NCBI GenBank assembly: GCA_013360585.1
Contig: JABWBH010000037.1
Location: forward strand, 23,687-87,686
Reading direction: 5' to 3'
From: Phycisphaerae bacterium
GTDB lineage: Bacteria; Planctomycetota; Phycisphaerae; UBA1845
DNA: 64,000 nucleotides
Below the pieces are notes generated by a model. It made no database searches. It was given only the letters and a program-made list of their open reading frames with translations, and was not told the DNA's origin. This document shows positions 29,559-37,584 of the stretch, one piece after another; position 1 is the first letter of the stretch, and the number at the start of each line of letters is the position of its first letter. Position numbers and translations under genes: made by a program.

Positions 29559-29626
29559 ATGAAGCGGAAGCGGCATACGCCGGAGCAGGTGATCCGCAAG
29601 CTACGCGAAGCGGACGCGGCGCTGTT
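29559..29626 (+). pseudogene. IS3-family transposase OrfA remnant (first 22 codons)
   Basis: The sequence MKRKRHTPEQVIRKLREADA is the standard beginning of an IS3-type OrfA, including the start of its helix-turn-helix. GGAGG lies 7 bases before the ATG, so even the ribosome binding site survived. After AAL the reading frame turns into unrelated sequence that is the antisense of floA's 3' end. This is the left stub of a deleted insertion sequence. Confidence 0.7.
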
Positions 29627-29665
29627 CTTCGTGTCTCGCGTCGTCTCCGCACCGCCGCCCCTGCT

Positions 29666-30721
29666 TCAACCGCGCTTCTCCGCCGATCCGTCGCCGCCCG
29701 CCGCCGGTCCGCCGCCGATCGTCTCCCGCATCTGCGTGTCCGCCTGAAGGTTCTTCATCCGGTAGTAATCCATGATGCCCAGGTTCCCCTTGCGGAACGC
29801 TTCCGCCATCGCCTTCGGAACCTCCGCCTCCGCCAGCGTCACCAGCGCCCGGTTCTCCTCGATCTTCGCCTTGTTCTCCGCCGCCAGCGCGATCGCCATC
29901 GCTCGCCGCTTTTCCGCTTCAGCCTGAAAACGCCGCTTGTCCGCTTCAGCCTGATCCGCCTGAAGCTTCGCGCCGATGTTGTCGCCCACGTCCACATCGG
30001 CGATGTCGATCGACAGAATCTCGAACGCCGTCCCCGCGTCGAGCCCCTTCTGCAGCACAGCCTTGCTGATCCGGTCCGGGTTCTCCAGCACCTCCTTGTG
30101 CGAATCCGCCGACCCGATCGCGCTGACGATGCCCTCGCCGACGCGGGCGACGATCGTCTCCTCCGTCGCCCCGCCGATGAGCTGCTTGATGTTCGTCCGC
30201 ACCGTCACCCGCGCCTTCGCCTTGAGCTGAATCCCGTCCTTCGCCACCGCGTCGATCGTCTGCTTGCCGAACTTCGGATTCGGCACGTCAATGACCTTCG
30301 GATCCACGCTGGTCCGCACGGCGTCGATGATGTCGCGACCCGCAAGGTCGATCGCGCACGCCTTCTTCCAGTCCAGATCGATCGCCGCCCGGTTCGCCGC
30401 GATGATCGCATGCACCACGTTGATGACGTTTCCACCCGCCAGGTAGTGACTCTCCAGGTCGTTCACGGTGATCTCGTGGATGCCGGCCTTGACGAGCTGG
30501 ATCTTCGCCAGCGTGATTGAACGCATATCCACCTTGCGCATGAACATGCCGATCAGGTTCGTCATGCTCACGCTCGCCCGGGAGAACAGCGCCTGAATCC
30601 AGAGATTGAAGAACCGCCACAGCACGAAGATCACGGTCAGACCGAAAAGCCCGGCCACCACCAAAATGACAAGCCACCACGTGGACGTCTGCGCCAGCAT
30701 GAGCGGTATTCCAAACATCAC
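29666..30721 (-). CDS. floA: Flotillin-like protein FloA (SPFH family)
   Basis: A 351-residue membrane scaffold of functional membrane microdomains. A hydrophobic N-terminal hairpin (about 16-38) is followed by the FloA-specific SPFH region ([57 protein letters not shown]). A long helical repeat rich in Ala, Glu and Lys follows ([20 protein letters not shown]), ending in [10 protein letters not shown]. Length and order match FloA/YqfA throughout. It follows the short nfeD by 64 bases on the same strand, the usual arrangement. Despite the IS3 stub just beyond its stop, its C-terminus looks intact. Confidence 0.96.
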   Translation of the reverse strand: MMFGIPLMLAQTSTWWLVILVVAGLFGLTVIFVLWRFFNLWIQALFSRASVSMTNLIGMFMRKVDMRSITLAKIQLVKAGIHEITVNDLESHYLAGGNVINVVHAIIAANRAAIDLDWKKACAIDLAGRDIIDAVRTSVDPKVIDVPNPKFGKQTIDAVAKDGIQLKAKARVTVRTNIKQLIGGATEETIVARVGEGIVSAIGSADSHKEVLENPDRISKAVLQKGLDAGTAFEILSIDIADVDVGDNIGAKLQADQAEADKRRFQAEAEKRRAMAIALAAENKAKIEENRALVTLAEAEVPKAMAEAFRKGNLGIMDYYRMKNLQADTQMRETIGGGPAAGGDGSAEKRG

Positions 30722-30785
30722 GGTTTCCTTCGTTCAGGTTCCTTCCGACCACGTTCCTCAATCAACACGGTCGCTCGGCAGACTG

Positions 30786-31280
30786 TCATGTCGCTTTCGC
30801 CACAACCAACTGCCCCGAACGCGCCGCGAGCCCGACCACGACGGCGTCGCGCTCGATGTGACCGCTTTCCGCCACGCACGCCACGCGGCGGTCGCCGAAC
30901 CGGCACGTTCCCACCGGACGCAACGGCGTCAGCGCAAAACCTGTCGCCCCGATCAGCCCCGCCAGCGACTCGGTCTCCACGCCGATGTGCTCCGCCGTTA
31001 GCGTCGGGTTCGGCGGCGCCAGCAGCCTTCCCGCCGGCGTGCGATACCAGTGCTTCACCCCGACATACACCATCGCCGGCCACAACACCAGGCACGCCGT
31101 AATTGAGATCACGCCCGCCGTTGCGCCGTACAACACAAACACTTTGTACACCGCGAAGCCCAGCAACCCCAGACCGACGACGGTCAGAATCGCGTGCGAC
31201 GGCAGAAAGATATCCGCCACCAGCACAAGCAGACCGACCGCGAACAACCCGGTGATGATTACGATATCCGACATACCCAT
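30786..31280 (-). CDS. NfeD-like short membrane protein
   Basis: A 164-residue partner of flotillin. Three or four hydrophobic spans in the first ~90 residues (IVIITGLFAVGLLVLVADIFL, ILTVVGLGLLGFAVYKVFVLYG) lead to a small C-terminal OB-fold domain (LAGLIGATGFALTPLRPVG...AESGHIERDAVVVGL), the soluble NfeD domain. It sits between the long NfeD protease and floA, 58 and 64 bases away. In this family the OB-fold is thought to interact with flotillin. A truncated-type NfeD with no protease part. Confidence 0.88.
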   Translation of the reverse strand: MGMSDIVIITGLFAVGLLVLVADIFLPSHAILTVVGLGLLGFAVYKVFVLYGATAGVISITACLVLWPAMVYVGVKHWYRTPAGRLLAPPNPTLTAEHIGVETESLAGLIGATGFALTPLRPVGTCRFGDRRVACVAESGHIERDAVVVGLAARSGQLVVAKAT

Positions 31281-31338
31281 GTTTCAGACGCAACGCACTC
31301 GCACCGGTCGCAACCGAAGACTCCTCCTCGATCGCAGT

Positions 31339-33096
31339 TCACCGCACCTCACGCACCACCACGCGGTTCCCCTGCCGCTCGACCACTTTCACCCCCACGC
31401 CGCTTTCGATGTACTCCCCTTGCGTCACCACGTCCACCAGCACCGCCCCGAAGCGCGCCTTTCCCGCAGGACGCAGCGGACCCTGACTCACCCCCATGTC
31501 GCCCGGCTGCGCCAAGCCGTAGTACGCATCCTCCACCGCCACCGCGTCCGCCGTCGGATTCGCGGGGATCACCTTCCGGAAGATCGGGATATGCGGCATG
31601 TACTTCGCCAGCACGAACATCCCGACAAGCGACGTCGTCAGCGCGAAGACCACCGCTTTGACCCCGGTGTACAAAGCGTCGATCGTCGGCTGCAACTGCG
31701 GCACGTACAACGGCGATGTCCGGCCCGGTTCGTCCGGCATGAACGTCGCCACCAGCCCCGCCAGAAGCAGCAGCGCCCCGGACACGCCCGCGACCCCGAA
31801 TCCCGGAAGGACGAACACCTCGACCGCCAGCAGCACGATCCCCACCCCGATCAGCACCAGCTCCCACGTGTTCGCCAGCCCCGTCAGGTACGGCGCACCC
31901 ACGAAGATCGCCAGCGCAATCAGCGCCACCAGCCCCGGAACGCCCACGCCCGGCGTGTTGAACTCCACGTACGCCCCGAGAAACACGAGGATCAGCAGAA
32001 ACCCGCGCACATAAGGCGACGTCAGCCACGTCGCCAGGTTCTCCGACCACAACGTGTCCATCCGCGTGATCGTCGCCGCGCCGTAGCGCGCCTGAAGGTC
32101 CGCATCCTGGGCGATGATCGCCCGGTTGAATCCGAAGGCGTGCGCCTCTCCCGCGTTCATCTCCAGAAGCTGGTCCTCCCGGTCGATCGGCTGCGTCAGC
32201 GCGATCGCTTTTCCCGTCACCAGGTCCACGTAAGACTCAACCAGCCTCCACTCCCCGGACGCCGCCGCCCCGTCTTCGCCCATCCCGAGGATCGCCCGCG
32301 TCACCTTCTGCACCGCGTTCCCGTCGGAACCCGCCTCGCGCTCGCCCAGCCGCTTCTGCTTTTCCTCGCGGAACACGAACTCGCGCTCGCCCGTCCGTGC
32401 GTTCTCGAGCCACCAGACCTCGCGCTCCGGGATCACGAACGCCTCACACAGCACCTCGCTGTACCCGTTCAGCTTCGCCGACGACCGGAACCGCGCCAGC
32501 ACCGGCGTGTACACCTTCGGCTGCAGCGCCTCCGGAACCGCGTCCGCCCCTTCCGCGCCGAACATGATCACCTGCGAGTCGCCCATCGTGGACGACGGCG
32601 CCATCACGATCTCGTTGCACGCGACCGCGATGATCGTCCCGGCGCTGTGCGCCTGCGGGTTCACCCACGCCGCCGTCCGAAGATCGCGCGTGTTCTCGAT
32701 CAGGTGCGCGATGTCCAGCGCGCTGTCCAGGTACCCGCCCGGCGTGTCCAGCTCGAACACCACGAGGTCCGCCCCCGCCTTCCGCGCCGCCTCGATCCGC
32801 CGCTTCAAACTGCCCGTCGTCACGTCGGTGATCTCGTCGCGGATCGTGATGATCGCCGCATGCCGGTAGGACCGGTCCGCCGCACCTTCCTCCGCAGCCG
32901 CCGGGGTTTTCGCTGAATCCTCGGGCGCCAAGGCCGATTCCGCCGCGGCTTCGCTCGACTCGGCGGGAGGCGATCCGGACGTTGCGCCCTCCTGCAACGA
33001 CCCGGCGGCGATCGACCGCGATGTCCACGCCGCAGTCATCGCCCCCAGAACGGCCAGGGTGAACTTCAAAGATAGGCGAAGGCGGATGCGCAACAT
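31339..33096 (-). CDS. NfeD1-type ClpP-class serine protease
   Basis: A 585-residue membrane protease. A signal peptide leads to a ~45-residue Ala/Glu/Pro-rich linker, then a ClpP-class domain (about 78-290): LVVFELDTPGG, then NPQAHSAGT with nucleophile Ser151, then NEIVMAPSSTMGD. From about 350 there are four to six membrane spans (FLLILVFLGAYVEF, VALIALAIFVGAPYL, LVLIGVGIVLLAVEVFVLPG) and the protein ends in a soluble NfeD OB-fold. This long form of NfeD is the usual companion of flotillins and is thought to cleave membrane proteins. It is first in the cluster. Confidence 0.93.
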   Translation of the reverse strand: MLRIRLRLSLKFTLAVLGAMTAAWTSRSIAAGSLQEGATSGSPPAESSEAAAESALAPEDSAKTPAAAEEGAADRSYRHAAIITIRDEITDVTTGSLKRRIEAARKAGADLVVFELDTPGGYLDSALDIAHLIENTRDLRTAAWVNPQAHSAGTIIAVACNEIVMAPSSTMGDSQVIMFGAEGADAVPEALQPKVYTPVLARFRSSAKLNGYSEVLCEAFVIPEREVWWLENARTGEREFVFREEKQKRLGEREAGSDGNAVQKVTRAILGMGEDGAAASGEWRLVESYVDLVTGKAIALTQPIDREDQLLEMNAGEAHAFGFNRAIIAQDADLQARYGAATITRMDTLWSENLATWLTSPYVRGFLLILVFLGAYVEFNTPGVGVPGLVALIALAIFVGAPYLTGLANTWELVLIGVGIVLLAVEVFVLPGFGVAGVSGALLLLAGLVATFMPDEPGRTSPLYVPQLQPTIDALYTGVKAVVFALTTSLVGMFVLAKYMPHIPIFRKVIPANPTADAVAVEDAYYGLAQPGDMGVSQGPLRPAGKARFGAVLVDVVTQGEYIESGVGVKVVERQGNRVVVREVR

Positions 33097-33309
33097 AAGC
33101 CCTCCTCCCGGAAGCCCCGTCGGGACACCCCGCGTTGATTTGGACTTCTCCAGGATATCTTAGGTCGATTGTCAGGTCGGACAAGTTGAATTCCCGACCG
33201 AACTTGGAACCGCCGTCGGACCAGCCTTGCGGACGAAAGGCGGAGGTCGGGGTGAAACCGAAGGCTCAAGCCGCCTCATAACCCTGATTCACGATCCCCG
33301 ACGCGCAGG

Positions 33310-34326
33310 TCACGCCCCGTCCAGCTCCCAGCGCTCATCGCGGATCGCTTCGGTAATCCGGTCGGCCATCTCGACCGCCGCCAGCCCGTCCTCCGCGGTC
33401 ACCGCGGGCGCGGCGCCGGTGCGCACGCTGGCGAGAAACGCCTCGATCTCGCTGCGCAGCGGGTCGCCCTCCTCGACCGCCAGCGGCTCGACCTTCACCA
33501 GCGCGCTGTAATCCACCCCCTGCATCTGCGACAGGTCGTCGAAGTTGCGCTCGCGGGCGAGCTTGATCACGTCGATGTGATCGCGAATCCGGATCGCGAT
33601 GCCCGTGCGTTTCTGATAATCCATCGCGACGTACCCGGTCGGCGCGAAGATGCGGATCTTCCGCTCCGTCTTCAGCGCCAGACGCGACGCCGTCATGTTG
33701 ACCACCGTCCCGTCCGCGAAGCGGATCCGGGCGTTCGCCACGTCCGCGTGAGGCCCCAGCAGCGCCACCCCCACCGCGTGAACTTTGTACTCCCGCTGCC
33801 CCACGAGGTGCAGGATGATGTCGATATCGTGGATCATCATGTCCGCCACGACGCTGATGTCCGCGCTGCGGAACGTGAAGGGGCTGATGCGGTGCGTCTC
33901 GATGAACCTCGGGCGCAGGCTCATCCGCAGCATCGCCTGCACCACCGGGTTGAACCGCTCCGAGTGCCCGACCTGCACGAGCGCCCCGCAGCGCCGCGCC
34001 GTCTCGACGATCCGCCGCGCCGACGCCGCGCCCGACGCCAGCGGTTTCTCAATAAGCACCGCGACCCGGCGCTCGATCAGCGGCGTCGCCACCGTCTCAT
34101 GAAACGCCGTCGGCACGGCGACGCTCGCCGCAACCACGTCGCGCGGAAGCTCCCGCGCATCCGTCAGCGCCGTGCAACCGAACTGCGACGCCAGCGCTTC
34201 CGCCCGCCCTCGATCCGAATCCACCACCGCGGCAAGACGACACCCTGATAAACCCGCATACGTGCGGGCATGATGCGCTCCCATCTTCCCCGCGCCGATG
34301 ACCGCAACCTTCAGTACTTCCGACAT
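33310..34326 (-). CDS. Gfo/Idh/MocA-family oxidoreductase
   Basis: A 338-residue NAD(P)-dependent oxidoreductase. A Rossmann N-terminus (VAVIGAGKMGAHHARTYAGL, 7-26) carries the GxGxxG nucleotide loop. The EKPLA motif with its catalytic Lys is at about 93-97, and the C-terminal half is the usual sugar-binding sheet. Members oxidise or epimerise sugars or related cyclic compounds; in planctomycetes such genes often sit near lipid A genes, but none is adjacent here. Substrate unknown. Confidence 0.9.
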   Translation of the reverse strand: MSEVLKVAVIGAGKMGAHHARTYAGLSGCRLAAVVDSDRGRAEALASQFGCTALTDARELPRDVVAASVAVPTAFHETVATPLIERRVAVLIEKPLASGAASARRIVETARRCGALVQVGHSERFNPVVQAMLRMSLRPRFIETHRISPFTFRSADISVVADMMIHDIDIILHLVGQREYKVHAVGVALLGPHADVANARIRFADGTVVNMTASRLALKTERKIRIFAPTGYVAMDYQKRTGIAIRIRDHIDVIKLARERNFDDLSQMQGVDYSALVKVEPLAVEEGDPLRSEIEAFLASVRTGAAPAVTAEDGLAAVEMADRITEAIRDERWELDGA

Positions 34327-34373
34327 GAGGGCAGCCTAACCCGCGCATCGCGCTTCAGGCAACCGTCGAGCCT

Positions 34374-34387
34374 CGGGCTTCAGCCCG
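34374..34387. terminator. Palindrome CGGGCT-TC-AGCCCG, downstream of the DHOD-like gene
   Basis: A 6-bp perfect stem with the same core as the palindrome after the RRM gene. It is about 110 bases past the DHOD-like stop and just ahead of the oxidoreductase start; its role as terminator is uncertain. Confidence 0.3.
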
Positions 34388-34495
34388 CGCGAAAACCCCA
34401 ACCTGCTCCTTCAACCACCGCCTCGCCAACCCCACCCCGCGCGGCGCGTCCACCTGCTCACATCAGCGCGCCCCCGCTCACCCGCGCCGCAAACC

Positions 34496-35500
34496 TCACT
34501 CCGCGCTCACCCCCTGCCACGTCTGAAGCAGATGCATGTAATTCGCCCGCTCGTAAACCTGAGGATTCGGACACCGCGAGAGGCTCAGGCTCCCCACGAG
34601 TTGGCGAAGGTTCGCGTACTCGTTCTCCTCCAGCCACGCCGCCAGGTCCGTCCGCAGGCGCCGCAGATGCTCCGGTCCGTGCAGAAGCAGCGCCGACGTT
34701 GTCTGCACCGCCGACGCCCCGCACATCATCGCCTTCACCGCGTCCACCGCGGTATGTACGCCCCCGGTCACCGCCAGCGACGCCTCGACCCGATCAAACA
34801 GGATCGCCAGCCACCGCAACCGCGGCAGCAGGTCCGCCGACGTGGAAAGATGCAGATGCGTCACCGCGGCGAGCATCTCCAGGTCGACATCCGCCGCGAA
34901 GTACCGGTTGTACAACACCAGCGCATCCGCCCCCACCGTCGCCGCCCGGGACGCGAAATTCGCCAGCGACGTAAAAAACGGCGACAGCTTCACCGCCACC
35001 GGAATATGCACCGCCTCGGACACCGACCGGATCACCGACTCCAACCGCGCCTCAATAAGTCGTCCTTCGATTTCTGGATCCGCATTCAGCACATAAAGAT
35101 TCAATTCGATCCCGTCGGCCCCCGCTTGCTCCGCCAGCCGCGCGTACTCCAACCAACCTCCCGGCGTCGTCCCGTTCAGCGACGCCAGCACCGGCGCGTC
35201 CACCGCCTCGCGCACACGCTGAAGATGCGCCAGATACTCCTGCGGTCCGACCGCAAACTCCGAAGGCTCGGGCAGATACGTCGCCGCTTCCCCGAACGAG
35301 TGCGCTGGTTCGTGCAGCGCCTGATGCGTCGCGAGGCTCTCCGCGGTGATCTGCTCCTCGAACAAAGACCGCAGCACGATCATCGACGCCCCCGCATCCT
35401 CCAGCCTCCGTGCCCCCGCCACTGTGTCCGAAAGCGGACCCGCCCCGGCGATAAACGGGTTCGGAAGGTGAAAACCCATGTAATTCGTCGTAAGATCCAT
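34496..35500 (-). CDS. Dihydroorotate dehydrogenase-like protein
   Basis: A 334-residue TIM-barrel flavoprotein of the PyrD class 1 superfamily. Substrate and FMN regions are seen as NPFIAGAGPLSDT (14-26), SLNGTTPGG, ADGIELNLYVLN (about 123-134), PVAVKLSPFFTSL and LAVTGGVHTAVDAVKAMMCGA. The family is widespread and often annotated as a DHOD-like protein of unproven substrate, sometimes next to pyruvate:ferredoxin oxidoreductase genes. The residue NLYVLN stands where true PyrD enzymes have N-S-S-P-N, so dihydroorotate itself may not be the substrate. Confidence 0.85.
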   Translation of the reverse strand: MDLTTNYMGFHLPNPFIAGAGPLSDTVAGARRLEDAGASMIVLRSLFEEQITAESLATHQALHEPAHSFGEAATYLPEPSEFAVGPQEYLAHLQRVREAVDAPVLASLNGTTPGGWLEYARLAEQAGADGIELNLYVLNADPEIEGRLIEARLESVIRSVSEAVHIPVAVKLSPFFTSLANFASRAATVGADALVLYNRYFAADVDLEMLAAVTHLHLSTSADLLPRLRWLAILFDRVEASLAVTGGVHTAVDAVKAMMCGASAVQTTSALLLHGPEHLRRLRTDLAAWLEENEYANLRQLVGSLSLSRCPNPQVYERANYMHLLQTWQGVSAE

Positions 35501-35773
35501 CCAACATCTCCCGAGACTGAACTTCTCGCCGCGCCGCAGGAATCAGGACGGGCGACCGCGTCGTTCCGCCGCAATACCGGACACTCCGGCCGGCCGGCCA
35601 GCCAGCACGTAGGTGGCAGCCGGTCGCTCCGGGGCGACCAATGTCCGCATCCGAGCGCGCACGCCGACGCGCCCGGTCCTCCTGGCGACAAGAGCAATAT
35701 GCGTGCCAGCAAGCTCCACGTGCCCCGGATTCACCCGAAGTCGAGTCCTGCTTCAGGGGCCCAGGCCCGTCGT

Positions 35774-36298
35774 TCACGGCGCGCCCTGGCGCGCGCGGTA
35801 GCCCGGTGCGGGAATGCCGAGTCCCTTGGCGCCCCACAGCAGCGGGTAAAACACCAGCGGCGCAGCGCACGCGGTGTACAACGTTGATGTCGCCGCAGCC
35901 CAGAACTCCGCCGCAAAACCGCCCAGCGTTCCCGGCCACGCGAATCCTCGATAAAGCAGAAGCGCCGCCGACAACACTGCCCCAGCGGCAACTACGAGGG
36001 CGATCTGCACCGCCACGTGATAGATGAACACCCGATCTCGCACAACCGCGAGCGTCAACCCCGCCAGGCCGTAACTGACGGTGAACACCCCGACCGGCTC
36101 GATGCTCGTGACATCCAGGGCAAGCCCCACGATCCACCCGCCGCAAAGACGCACCGGGCGACTCGCGTGAAGCGACAGGAACGCCGCGAGCATAAGGGGA
36201 AAATCCGGACGCGCTGCCCCCCACTGAAACCGTGGCGTAACGACACCCTGAAGCGCCACCGCAACCGCTGTCAGCAGAATCAGCACCCACGCCCGCAT
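35774..36298 (-). CDS. mreD: MreD-like membrane protein
   Basis: A 174-residue protein with five or six membrane spans covering almost its whole length. The pattern PDFPLMLAAFLSLHASRP, then WIVGLALDVTSIEPVGVFTVSYG, then VAVQIALVVAAGAVL matches MreD, which helps MreB and MreC direct cell-wall elongation at the inner membrane. No mreB or mreC is beside it, which is unusual. Assignment rests on spacing of the hydrophobic segments and the PDFPL motif, so a different small membrane protein is possible. Confidence 0.7.
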   Translation of the reverse strand: MRAWVLILLTAVAVALQGVVTPRFQWGAARPDFPLMLAAFLSLHASRPVRLCGGWIVGLALDVTSIEPVGVFTVSYGLAGLTLAVVRDRVFIYHVAVQIALVVAAGAVLSAALLLYRGFAWPGTLGGFAAEFWAAATSTLYTACAAPLVFYPLLWGAKGLGIPAPGYRARQGAP

Positions 36299-36388
36299 CG
36301 ACTTCCGACTCCGTCCGACTCCGTGTCCTCGTGTCGCGCCGGGAGAGTCGTATTGGCAGCCTCAGACCCCGCCCGATCAACACCAGAC

Positions 36389-36413
36389 CCCCGCTTCCTC
36401 ACGGGCGCAGCTC
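36389..36413 (+). repeat. Dispersed ~26-bp repeat, copy 6
   Basis: CCGCTTCCTCACGGGCGCAG followed by CTCGA, between mreD and the HEAT gene. Confidence 0.6.
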
Positions 36414-36453
36414 GATCTTGCAACCGGTTCATACGGTTCTGCTGACAACGCGG

Positions 36454-37584
36454 TTAAGGCTTCGCGCGCTGAGCCGACGGCGGCGCCGAGAACAGAGGAG
36501 GCGCTTCTCGCGAAATCTTCAGAATCGCCCCCGCCGCCGCCACCTGCAGGCGCGGATCTTCGCCGCGCTCCAGAATCCGGGCGAGCGCCGGCAGCGCCGC
36601 CGGATCGCCGATGTCGCCCAGCGCCGCCGCCGCCATCGCGCGGATGCGCACGCGCTGCGCTTCTGGCGCATCCTCAGCCTCTTCACGCCGCGGACGGTTG
36701 AAGCTCAAGCCCTTTACCGCCAGATCCAGACCGTCGCGCTTCCCCAGGCGCCCCAGCGCCCGCGCCGCCGCCAGCCGCGTCTCCAGATGCGACGCGTTCC
36801 CGAGCTTTTCCCGCAGCAACTCCGCGTCCGTCGGATTCCGCGTCGTTCCCAGCGCCCCGACCGCGAACGCTTCCTGCGACCCGATCCCGCTGTGCGCCAT
36901 GTAGTGAAGCTGCGATCGCGCCTCCTCCACCCCCAGCGCCGCGAGCGCCTCGAGTGCGAAATCCTGCACGCGCGGATCCTTGTCGCGCATTGCCCGCGCG
37001 AGCGGCTGCACCGCGCTAGGCTCGCCCAGCCGCCCCAGCAGCATCGCCGCGTTGCATCGGACGAGCGAATCCGAATGCGTCAGAAGCAGGTCAACCAGTT
37101 CGCCGGAGCGTTCACGATGCCCCAGCCTGTGCCTTGCGTACAACGCCGCGGCTCGCACGCTGGCGTCCGGGTCGTCCAGCAGCTTTCGCGCGGCGGCGCC
37201 GGCGGACTCATCCTTCAGATCGCCGACCGCCGCACACGCCGCGAAGCGCACCCCCGGATGCTCATCAAGTAGCGCGAGACGGATTCGGGGACACAATGCC
37301 TGATCCTCCGCCCCCGCCATCGCCTCCACCGCCGCTGCACGCACGACGGGATTGTCCGGGTAAACGACCGCCCGCCGCAGGCACTCCCGCGCAAGGTCCA
37401 GCGACGACGATGTCCCCCCGCGGCCGGACAAGGTCGCCGGATACGGGTCCGCCGGTCCTGGCGCAGCGCATCCGGCGCCCGCCGCTGCCAGCACTCCCGC
37501 CAGCCGCACCCACCCCCACGCCCCCGCGCCGCCGGCTCCCGGCCGGTTCAACCATCCCCGTCTCCCGCATCCGTCCGTCTTCAC
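36454..37584 (-). CDS. HEAT-repeat lipoprotein
   Basis: A 376-residue protein starting with GTG, chosen because the GTG overlaps the stop of the upstream lnt gene (GTGA) and places a lipobox-like AAAGAGC after an N-terminal hydrophobic stretch. From about residue 80 to the end run at least seven HEAT/PBS-lyase-type helical repeats, for example HPGVRFAACAAVGDLKDES, DPRVQDFALEALAALG, LETRLAAARALGRLGK. These bind other proteins. Being coupled to lnt, it may be one of the lipoproteins whose maturation depends on Lnt, or simply share its transcript. Confidence 0.8.
   Translation of the reverse strand: MKTDGCGRRGWLNRPGAGGAGAWGWVRLAGVLAAAGAGCAAPGPADPYPATLSGRGGTSSSLDLARECLRRAVVYPDNPVVRAAAVEAMAGAEDQALCPRIRLALLDEHPGVRFAACAAVGDLKDESAGAAARKLLDDPDASVRAAALYARHRLGHRERSGELVDLLLTHSDSLVRCNAAMLLGRLGEPSAVQPLARAMRDKDPRVQDFALEALAALGVEEARSQLHYMAHSGIGSQEAFAVGALGTTRNPTDAELLREKLGNASHLETRLAAARALGRLGKRDGLDLAVKGLSFNRPRREEAEDAPEAQRVRIRAMAAAALGDIGDPAALPALARILERGEDPRLQVAAAGAILKISREAPPLFSAPPSAQRAKP

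Noticed and set aside
35543..35734. 63-codon minus-strand frame just after mreD
   Set aside because: It starts with GTG and has no good ribosome binding site, domain or clear protein character; Arg/Gly/Ala composition matches random GC-rich frames.
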